A DNA stretch of 5,822 nt from Planctomycetota bacterium (lineage in GTDB: Bacteria > Planctomycetota > GCA-002687715), in assembly GCA_013213915.1 (NCBI GenBank), contig JABSRK010000240.1:1-5822 (forward strand), read 5' to 3'. The first letter of the stretch is position 1. The number at the start of each line of letters is the position of its first letter. A program made the position numbers and the translations under genes. Below, piece after piece: positions 1-4,871 of the stretch. Below the pieces are notes generated by a model. That model saw nothing but the letters and a program-made list of their open reading frames with translations, did no database searches and had not been told where the DNA came from.

Positions 1-58
1 GCACCGAGTTCCGCCCCCTGCAAACTGAAAAATATGCCACAGACACCCAGAAAACGGT

Positions 59-457
59 ATGGGTAACGGGAGCTCGAGCTCTCATCTTGAATATTTGTCG
101 CCGATGGACCCAGGTTGTTCTACTAAGGAGCAGGAGCCATGGTGGGAGCGCGGCTGCAACAAGTCGGGGCGTAAACCTCCTAGCTTCGCTCACTACACAC
201 GGGTCTACCTTCAGAACCGAACCAGCATCCGCAGGATTTGCCAGGGTCTTACCAACCTCTCACAGGTGAGCTCTGCCCATTACCTGTGGTGCCAGACTGA
301 CACTGAGGGCCTACCATACATCGAGATCTTGGCCCATCCGGACACGATCGACGCCGCTCGGATCTTAGTGAGCTGCTACGTCCAGCAGTGCACTAGTGGG
401 CGCTTCCCAACGATTCGGCAACAGCGAGCGAACAGGGCCAAGAAGGCTCCAGCCTAG
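59..457 (+). CDS. Unrecognised 132-aa protein, foreign-looking codon use
   Basis: I do not recognise this protein. It has no signal peptide or membrane segment. It opens with a Gly/Ser-rich stretch (residues 2-8), contains six cysteines (20, 33, 61, 78, 106, 111) with no clear metal-binding spacing, and ends in a basic tail rich in Arg, Lys and Ala (about 120-132). An in-frame stop lies at 26-28, so the frame is closed upstream and ATG at 59 is the first usual start; no good Shine-Dalgarno precedes it. Third positions are mixed, unlike the strongly G/C-ending codons of the other genes, and two lines I counted here have 32/60 and 37/60 GC against 46/60 in one line of the sialidase-like gene. 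A strong terminator begins 22 nt after the stop, which supports a real transcription unit. The segment borders a truncated gene, so it may be acquired DNA. Coding status is probable, function unknown. Confidence 0.45.
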   Translation: MGNGSSSSHLEYLSPMDPGCSTKEQEPWWERGCNKSGRKPPSFAHYTRVYLQNRTSIRRICQGLTNLSQVSSAHYLWCQTDTEGLPYIEILAHPDTIDAARILVSCYVQQCTSGRFPTIRQQRANRAKKAPA

Positions 458-479
458 CTTAACTAGATAGTGTACATAC

Positions 480-520
480 AAAAAAATCTCCCATCCGCTA
501 CGGCGGTGGGAGATTTTTTT
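480..520. terminator. Bidirectional Rho-independent terminator with UACG loop
   Basis: The arms 480-493 (AAAAAAATCTCCCA) and 507-520 are perfect reverse complements over 14 nt. They enclose a second stem, CCGC (495-498) with GCGG (503-506), separated by a single unpaired T at 494, and closed by the loop TACG (499-502) on a C-G pair, a UNCG-type very stable tetraloop. The outer A/T tracts give a U-run on either strand, so it can end transcripts from both the + strand ORF at 59-457 and the truncated minus-strand BNR gene. The TAG stop of the truncated BNR frame (498-500) sits inside it. Confidence 0.9.
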
Positions 521-1238
521 GCGTCGTCTTCCAGATTCCGCTTCCCGGTCCGAACTTCTTCGACGGGGAGTTCGTATCGAACCCGTCGCGCTCGCGTTCG
601 TAGGTCGCTATGAGCAGCGTGTCCGGATCGGTCGGGTGCATGTCGATGTCGATGACACCCGTCATGTCGTCGATGTAGTGGCTCTTGGTCCACGTCTTGC
701 CGCCGTCGGTCGTCTTGTAGAGGCCTCGCTGCTCGTTGGGCCCGTAGAGGCGCCCGAGGGCGCCGACGTACACGACGTCCGGGTTCGTGGGATGGATCGC
801 GATACGCCCCGTCTGGAAGCTCCGGCGGAGCCCCATGTTCTTCCACGTCTTGCCACCGTCGGTGGACTTGTACACACCGTCGCCGTAGGAGACCGAGTTG
901 CGCGGGTTGCCTTCACCCGTGCCGACCCAGACGATGTCCTTGTTCGACTGGGACACGCAGACGTTTCCGATGGAGACCGTGGATTCGCGGTCGAACTGGT
1001 GCTCGAAGGTGATGCCGTTGTTGGTCGTCTTGAGGAGACCGCCGGATGCGGTCGCCGCCCACCACGTGCTTGGTTCGTTCTCGTAGACGGCGAGGCTGAT
1101 GATCCGACCACCCATGGTGGACGGTCCGATGCTGCGCCAGTGTGTGCCGTCAGCCCAGTTCTGGGGCAGCTCCTGGGCGGGAGCGGCGGACACGGCTATC
1201 AGTACCAGGAAGGCGAGGAGGAACGGTGAGCGGGACAT
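498..1238 (-). CDS. Secreted BNR/Asp-box beta-propeller protein, 3'-truncated
   Basis: This is the N-terminal 239 residues of a secreted VPS10/sortilin-like BNR propeller protein plus a 7-residue foreign tail. Residues 1-21 are a Sec signal peptide (Arg3, hydrophobic core, cleavage expected after A-P-A at 19-21). Three Asp-box repeats are visible: K-T-T-N-N-G-I-T-F (70-78), K-S-T-D-G-G-K-T-W (124-132) and K-T-T-D-G-G-K-T-W (175-183). A fourth begins at 237 and is cut after Thr239. Relatives I remember run to roughly 1000 residues, so about three quarters is missing. The ATG at 1236-1238 is supported by GGGAGA (1249-1244 on the minus strand), about 6 nt upstream. Family function is poorly defined; these propellers are often annotated as glycosyl hydrolases without proof. 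The gene diverges from the sialidase-like gene at 1335. It is probably non-functional as a propeller, though start, signal peptide and frame are intact up to the break. Confidence 0.85.
   Translation of the reverse strand: MSRSPFLLAFLVLIAVSAAPAQELPQNWADGTHWRSIGPSTMGGRIISLAVYENEPSTWWAATASGGLLKTTNNGITFEHQFDRESTVSIGNVCVSQSNKDIVWVGTGEGNPRNSVSYGDGVYKSTDGGKTWKNMGLRRSFQTGRIAIHPTNPDVVYVGALGRLYGPNEQRGLYKTTDGGKTWTKSHYIDDMTGVIDIDMHPTDPDTLLIATYERERDGFDTNSPSKKFGPGSGIWKTTQKNLPPP
521..522. other. Apparent junction between native BNR gene and foreign segment
   Basis: On the minus strand the BNR protein is family-like up to Thr239 (codon 522-524). The next codon (519-521) already belongs to the terminator hairpin and gives the unrelated tail QKNLPPP. 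The break falls after K-T-T of what would be a fourth K-T-T-D-G-G-K-T-W motif. This could be the right edge of an inserted element, a deletion or rearrangement end-point, or an assembly chimera. No target-site duplication can be assessed because the left edge of the foreign segment is outside the window. Confidence 0.6.
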
Positions 1239-1334
1239 GGGCTTCTCCCGAGGCTACGATGATGATTGCGACAAGTGCGGTGGACCGTCCATCCTACATC
1301 GGACAGCCCGGCCGCGCCGGTTCGCTCATATCCC
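1239..1334. promoter_or_regulatory. Divergent intergenic region, promoters expected but not resolved
   Basis: This 96-nt gap separates two divergent genes and must hold, or lie near, both start regions. I see the minus-strand Shine-Dalgarno at 1244-1249 but no convincing -35/-10 pair on either strand. A small GC hairpin, CCGGC (1308-1312) with GCCGG (1316-1320), lies 14 nt before the ATG at 1335, and there is no obvious Shine-Dalgarno for that gene. The hairpin may reflect only base composition. Confidence 0.4.
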
Positions 1335-2510
1335 ATGGACATCTTCAGGTTCTTCCTCATCTTCCTGCTCCTGGATGCATGCGTGGCGCAGCAGGTCACG
1401 CGTCTGGAGAGTCCCGCTGCGGCTGTGAGTGGGCAGCCCCACCTCGATCGCGGCGTCGACGGGATCGTCCGTATGAGCTGGGTCGAGGCGGACGGACGTG
1501 GCGCCCAACTCAAGTTCTCGGCGCTCGGTGCCGACGGATGGTCCGCGTCGCGGACCATCGCAAAGGGAGACCGCTGGTTCGTGAACTGGGCGGATGTCCC
1601 CTCGCTCGCGGCCGATGCGAACGGCAATCTCCTCGCACACTGGCTCGAGCGGTTGGGCGAGGGCACGTACGCCTACGGAGTGCGGATGCGGCTCTCGACC
1701 GACGCGGGCAAGACGTGGGGAGCGCCGTTCTGGCTTCACGACGACAGGAGCAGCCAGGAACACGGGTTCTGTAGCGTCCTTGCGAAGGCGAAGGCGGGCC
1801 GCGTCAAGGACATCACGCCCGGTTTCTGGGCAGTGTGGCTGGACGCTCGCGACATGGCGGACACCCGCGAGATGGCCCTACGTGCGCGGACCGTCGGTAT
1901 CGATGGCAAGCTGGGCAAGGAGGTCGTCCTCGACTCACGTGTCTGCGAGTGCTGTCCGACTGCGATCGCACGCGGAGGCGACGGCTTTCCCCTCATGGTC
2001 TACAGGGACCGCACAGAGAAGGACATTCGCGACATCTCCATCGCCAGGCATGGCCTGTTCGGCTGGGGGAAGTCGTCCACCCTCCACGACGACGGCTGGG
2101 AGCGCCCGGGCTGACCGGTGAACGGGCCCGCGCTGGATGCGCGGGGGCAGCGTGTCGCGGCGGCGTGGTTCACGCGGGGCGGCGGCGGACCCAAGGTGCT
2201 GACCGCGCTGTCGGTCGACGGCGGCACGTCGTTCGGTAAGGCGACGAGCCTCCCCGCGAAAGACCCCATCGGTCGCTGCGGCGTCGCCGTGCTCGCGGAT
2301 ACTTCGGTCGCGGTTTGTTGGTTCGAGCTCGCGGACAATGCGGCGGAGCTGCGGGTGTCACGCGGCGGCGCGAAGGCGGTGATATGTGCGCGGACGTCCG
2401 CCGGCCGCTCTTCCGGGGTGCCAGAGATCGTCGCGGAGGGCGACAACGTCGTTGTCGCCTGGCGCGACGTCTCGAAACGCCGCGTCCTGACCGCGCGCAT
2501 TACCTGGTGA
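1335..2510 (+). CDS. Sialidase-like BNR protein with candidate selenocysteine (UGA at 2112)
   Basis: Read through one TGA, this is a 391-residue exported protein of the sialidase-like (BNR/Asp-box) superfamily. Residues 1-19 form an export signal, either cleaved near C-V-A|Q-Q or as a lipoprotein with an imperfect lipobox L-D-A-C (13-16). Asp-boxes are S-T-D-A-G-K-T-W (121-128) and S-V-D-G-G-T-S-F (293-300). Other family-like blocks are E-H-G-F (142-145), W-L-D-A-R-D (168-173), C-E-C-C-P-T (204-209) and V-Y-R-D-R (222-226). The TGA is codon 260, in the context P-G-[UGA]-P-V-N-G-P. Relatives as I recall them have Cys there. The frame then stays open for 131 codons to TGA 2508-2510. The downstream part has no start signal of its own (GTG 2118 lacks a Shine-Dalgarno), so calling two ORFs (1335-2114 and 2118-2510) would split one gene. 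TGC-to-TGA nonsense mutation or a sequencing error is the main alternative. Enzymatic sialidase activity is not implied. Confidence 0.8.
2112..2114 (+). other. In-frame UGA, candidate selenocysteine codon (Sec260)
   Basis: TGA lies in the same frame as both flanking coding parts: 2112 and the downstream GTG at 2118 are both in the 1335 frame. The next base is C, the same UGA-C context as the formate dehydrogenase H (fdhF) Sec codon of E. coli. It replaces the residue expected to be Cys before P-V-N-G-P. Other genes in the window end in TGA (for example 3590-3592) and use TGG for Trp, so a general UGA reassignment is not supported. Confidence 0.7.
2127..2145 (+). promoter_or_regulatory. Candidate bacterial SECIS hairpin
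   Basis: A perfect 7-bp stem, CCCGCGC (2127-2133) with GCGCGGG (2139-2145), carries the 5-nt loop TGGAT (2134-2138). The loop begins 19 nt after the UGA; in E. coli fdhF the spacing I count from memory is 18 nt. The guanine at loop position 2 fits the rule that a conserved G lies in the first two loop bases. A short lower helix, ACG (2122-2124) with CGT (2151-2153), or a G2126-C2148 pair, could extend it. The stem lies in coding sequence (G-P-A-L-D-A-R-G). In DNA this GC-rich, hairpins arise easily, so structure alone is not proof. Confidence 0.65.
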
Positions 2511-2578
2511 TGTTCCCTGGGCAGCCACTTCGTCGCCCGACGGGCTCTCCGTGCGGTCGCTACGATGGCGACATCGCG

Positions 2579-2584
2579 AGGAGA
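2579..2584 (+). promoter_or_regulatory. Shine-Dalgarno of the di-haem peroxidase gene
   Basis: AGGAGA precedes ATG 2588-2590 with a short spacing of about 3-4 nt. It decides the start against the much longer open frame reaching back to 2315, whose extra 91 residues overlap the upstream gene in another frame and show no family features. Confidence 0.7.
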
Positions 2585-2587
2585 GTG

Positions 2588-3592
2588 ATGGACATCGTGC
2601 GCTTGATGGTCCTGTTGGCGTTCTCTGGAACGGTGGCTGCACAGCCGGTGGTTCCGAAGGACACGCTGCCGGAGCGCTTCTGGGAGGCAGGGTGGCCATT
2701 CGGCCTTGGGGACCCGCCGCCGAGTTGGGGCGGCCCGCTGCACGTCGATCGCATCACGCTTGGGCGCGCGTTGTTTTTCGATCCCTTGTTGTCGATCGAT
2801 CGGACCGTCGCTTGTGCTTCGTGCCACCAGCCACAAGCCGGATTCGCATCACCGCAGGCGCTCCCCCCGGGGGCCGCGGGCAAACGAGCCCTTCGCAATG
2901 CGCCGTCCCTCTACAACCGATCTCTCGGCGCGCTGCACTCGTGGGATGGCAAGGCGAGTTCCCTGCAGGAGCAGGTAGTGCTGCCCATCTCCAATCCCAA
3001 CGAGATGGACTTGCCGCTCGCGGACGCGCTCGGCCGGTTACGTGCCGACGCTGAGTACGTGAAGCGGTTCACCTCGGCGTATGGGAGTGGTCCGACTGAG
3101 GATCGCCTCGCTGATGCGCTCTCCGCGTTCGTCTTCCGGCTGACCCTGGCCGATAGCCCCGTAGACCGCTTTCAAGCCGCCCACGACCGCGCGGCGCTTA
3201 CCGTCGAGGAACGGAAGGGGCTCTGGATCTACGAGAGCAAGGGTCGGTGTTGGGCCTGCCACAGCGGCCCCAACTTCACCGACGAGGAGTTCCACAACTC
3301 GGGCATCGGGATCGTGGACAACAAGCCGGAGCCTGGACGTATGGCGGTGACGGGAGATGTCGCTGATCGTGGCAGGTTCCGGACGCCGACGCTGCGGGGT
3401 CTCGTCCAGTCGGCCCCGTACATGCACAACGGCAGCCTGAAGAGCTTGCAGGAGGTCGTTGCGTTCTACCGTCGGGGCGCCAACAAGAACCCGTCCCTCG
3501 ACCCGCGGCTCAAACCCCTGGACCTCACCGATGAGGACGCGCGGAACCTGGTCGCGTTCTTGAGAGCGCTCTCCCGCCGGTCGCGGGACTGA
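2588..3592 (+). CDS. Di-haem cytochrome c peroxidase / MauG-family protein
   Basis: A 334-residue periplasmic di-haem c-type cytochrome of the bacterial cytochrome c peroxidase/MauG family. Members use one haem to react with peroxide or form a high-valent iron and the other to transfer electrons from a donor or protein substrate. Residues 1-18 are a signal peptide (cleavage expected after V-A-A). Haem site 1 is C76-A-S-C79-H80 and haem site 2 is C221-W-A-C224-H225. Family motifs are L-G-R-A-L-F-F-D (58-65), R-N-A-P-S-L (103-108), S-W-D-G-K-A (118-123), N-P-N-E-M (137-140), F-R-T-P-T-L-R (264-270) and A-P-Y-M-H-N-G-S (276-283). Length is normal for the family. I cannot tell a peroxidase from a MauG-like enzyme by these motifs alone. 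It starts 77 nt after the sialidase-like gene on the same strand with no terminator between, so co-transcription is likely and a shared envelope redox job is plausible. Confidence 0.93.
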   Translation: MDIVRLMVLLAFSGTVAAQPVVPKDTLPERFWEAGWPFGLGDPPPSWGGPLHVDRITLGRALFFDPLLSIDRTVACASCHQPQAGFASPQALPPGAAGKRALRNAPSLYNRSLGALHSWDGKASSLQEQVVLPISNPNEMDLPLADALGRLRADAEYVKRFTSAYGSGPTEDRLADALSAFVFRLTLADSPVDRFQAAHDRAALTVEERKGLWIYESKGRCWACHSGPNFTDEEFHNSGIGIVDNKPEPGRMAVTGDVADRGRFRTPTLRGLVQSAPYMHNGSLKSLQEVVAFYRRGANKNPSLDPRLKPLDLTDEDARNLVAFLRALSRRSRD

Positions 3593-3616
3593 GCCGCCTC
3601 CCTTCGCCCGCGAGGC

Positions 3617-3659
3617 AAAAAAAAAGAGACGAGCACGCCCCGCGGGCTGCGATCGTCTC
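3617..3659 (-). terminator. Rho-independent terminator, minus strand
   Basis: GAGACGA (3626-3632) pairs perfectly with TCGTCTC (3653-3659). Inside, GCA (3633-3635, read as G-C-A) pairs with TGC (3648-3650) and GCCC (3637-3640) with GGGC (3644-3647) around the loop CGC. Nine A residues at 3617-3625 become a U-run following the hairpin on the minus strand. It lies about 160 nt beyond the stop of the acyltransferase gene and would end that transcript. Confidence 0.8.
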
Positions 3660-3772
3660 AGTTCAAAAAGTGTGATGTATGTCCGATGAGTCCGCGGGGC
3701 GTTCGCCACCTGGTCCATCGTCCGGGGCGGGTGTGGACCTGAGGGAAAACCAGCCCATTCGGGTTTGTTTTT

Positions 3773-3800
3773 CATCCGCGCCCAATCTCGTGCGCGGATG
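3773..3800. repeat. 9-bp perfect inverted repeat (hairpin)
   Basis: CATCCGCGC (3773-3781) and GCGCGGATG (3792-3800) form a perfect stem with a 10-nt loop just beyond the stop of the minus-strand acyltransferase gene. A T-rich tract (GTTTGTTTTT, 3763-3772) lies before it on +, so neither transcript gets a U-run directly after the stem. It is not a standard terminator; it may stabilise a 3' end. Confidence 0.6.
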
Positions 3801-3817
3801 GCACGATTTCTCCATGA

Positions 3818-4741
3818 TCAGGCTTCGTGCTGTGGCTCAGGCCGGGTCTTCCAGCGCCGATGCGTCCAGAGCCACTGACCTGGATCGGAGCGCACCCGTT
3901 GTTCGATCTCGTCCGTGACGGTCTGCATGAGCCGCTGGACCTCGGTGTCCCGATCCGTGTTCGGTCGGGGGAGATGGGGTTCGCCAATCTGGAATTCGAA
4001 TTCGAGAGGGCGCCCCGTTCGGCGACTCACGATGGTGAACAGGGGCCGCTGAGCCCGGAACGCAAGGACGGCGGCCGTGGGCGCGGTCGCGGCGGGGACA
4101 CCGAAGAAATCGACCCACATGCGTCGTCCGCTGCGGCGGTTGATATCGACCATGACTCCGAGCATGCGGCCCTTGTCGAGGTACGACGCCAGTTCGCGGG
4201 TGCCGCCGCGGTTGTCGACGAGCTGCTGGCCGTGACGCTGGCGTGCCCCTTGCAGCCACCGTTCGAGATACGGGTTGTCGAGCGGACGCACCAGCGATGC
4301 CGCTGGCACGCCGAAGAGTGGTGACGCGAGCCCTAACACCTCGTAGGCGCCGAAGTGGGCGCCTGCGATCACCGCACCACCGTTCTTGACGGCGGATTGC
4401 AACCGTTCGAGGGCATCGGGGTCGGGGATCGTGATGCGCGCCTTCAGGCGATCGGGGTTTCTCGGTAGCCGGGCCAGTTCCATGAACGACAGCGCCAGGT
4501 GGGCGAGGGACGCGCGCCCGATCCGATCCGGGTCCGGTGCGTCAGGGCCCTCACCGAACGCGAGGCGAATGTTCTCGCGGACGACCTTCCTGCGGCTGCT
4601 GATCACCCGGTAGAGAAGCCGTCCGAGGAGGCGGGACGTCGGCGCGAGCATCGCTGCCGGCATCAACTGGACGCCGAACAGGAACGTGCGCGCGAAGGCG
4701 AACTCGATGACGTTGCGGAGCCGGCTGCGGCGACGTGCCAT
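3818..4741 (-). CDS. LpxL/HtrB-family lipid A acyltransferase-like protein
   Basis: Lysophospholipid acyltransferase of the LpxL/HtrB (lipid A late acyltransferase) family. It is predicted to transfer an acyl chain to a lipid A precursor or related lipid at the inner face of the cytoplasmic membrane. With ATG at 4739-4741 it is 307 residues, normal for the family. An N-terminal hydrophobic segment (about 11-33) would anchor it. The catalytic H-x4-E motif is H129-F-G-A-Y-E134. The substrate-binding block is V-R-P-L-D-N-P-Y-L (151-159) with R-Q-R-H-G (167-171). Further blocks are M-V-D-I-N (197-201), D-F-F-G-V-P-A (211-217) and the C-terminal D-P-G-Q-W-L-W-T-H-R-R-W (286-297). The frame extends to a GTG at 4853-4855, adding 38 low-similarity basic residues; neither start has a good Shine-Dalgarno, and family similarity begins near the ATG. 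It lies downstream of the CehA-like gene on the same strand and may share its transcript. The precise acyl acceptor is unknown. Confidence 0.88.
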   Translation of the reverse strand: MARRRSRLRNVIEFAFARTFLFGVQLMPAAMLAPTSRLLGRLLYRVISSRRKVVRENIRLAFGEGPDAPDPDRIGRASLAHLALSFMELARLPRNPDRLKARITIPDPDALERLQSAVKNGGAVIAGAHFGAYEVLGLASPLFGVPAASLVRPLDNPYLERWLQGARQRHGQQLVDNRGGTRELASYLDKGRMLGVMVDINRRSGRRMWVDFFGVPAATAPTAAVLAFRAQRPLFTIVSRRTGRPLEFEFQIGEPHLPRPNTDRDTEVQRLMQTVTDEIEQRVRSDPGQWLWTHRRWKTRPEPQHEA

Positions 4742-4871
4742 GGGCGGCGAGATGGTAGCAGCCCGACGGGCTTGGGACGGTGTCACGCGTCCGGCGGCCC
4801 CGCGGCGCTTGTCCACGGCGTCGGCCCGTGATGGGCCAGTTTTGACGACGCTCACGAGGTCGCGGAGCAGC

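Larger units (their letters stand above)
3593..3817. other. Convergent intergenic region
   Basis: This 225-nt stretch lies between the 3' ends of the peroxidase gene (+) and the acyltransferase gene (-). It holds a minus-strand terminator (3617-3659) and a separate 9-bp hairpin (3773-3800). Open frames crossing it (3679-3918 on +, 3772-3987 and 3038-3775 on -) show no family features and overlap real genes. I see no clear terminator for the + strand peroxidase gene apart from the weak possibility of the same hairpins. Confidence 0.7.

Noticed and set aside
69..82. Palindrome GAGCTCGAGCTC (70-81)
   Set aside because: It lies within the ORF's Ser-rich stretch. A 12-nt palindrome of restriction-site type could hint at cloned or synthetic DNA, but nothing else around it supports that.
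125..174. Good Shine-Dalgarno AAGGAG (125-130) before ATG 139
   Set aside because: The ORF from this ATG ends after 11 codons at 172-174 and runs inside the 59-457 frame. I could not make a credible gene from it.
457..463. GCTTAAC resembling one core box of an integron attC site
   Set aside because: A matching G-T-T-R-R-R-Y partner closing a cassette hairpin is not found downstream before the junction, and there is no integrase or cassette context. A 7-nt degenerate match is easily random.
519..1229. Long + strand ORF opposite the BNR gene, and other long antisense frames (2000-2836 -, 3038-3775 -, 1326-1763 -)
   Set aside because: They are high-GC shadows of real genes: Arg/Ala/Pro-rich products with no motifs, no ribosome binding sites and no family resemblance.
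1266..1334. TTG start at 1266 for the sialidase-like gene
   Set aside because: It would place 23 non-hydrophobic residues before the export signal that begins naturally at ATG 1335.
2112..2114. UGA read as Trp or Gly through a reassigned genetic code
   Set aside because: TGA ends the peroxidase gene (3590-3592) and the sialidase-like gene itself (2508-2510), Trp is TGG throughout, and the DNA is GC-rich, unlike known UGA-reassigned bacteria.
2118..2510. Separate 130-aa gene starting at GTG 2118
   Set aside because: Same frame as 1335-2114, no Shine-Dalgarno, begins in the middle of a family motif (P-V-N-G-P), and contains only the C-terminal half of a propeller. It is better explained as the read-through part of one gene.
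2315..2587. N-terminal extension of the peroxidase to an ATG at 2315
   Set aside because: It overlaps the upstream gene in another frame, lacks family features and would bury the signal peptide. AGGAGA at 2579-2584 supports the ATG at 2588.
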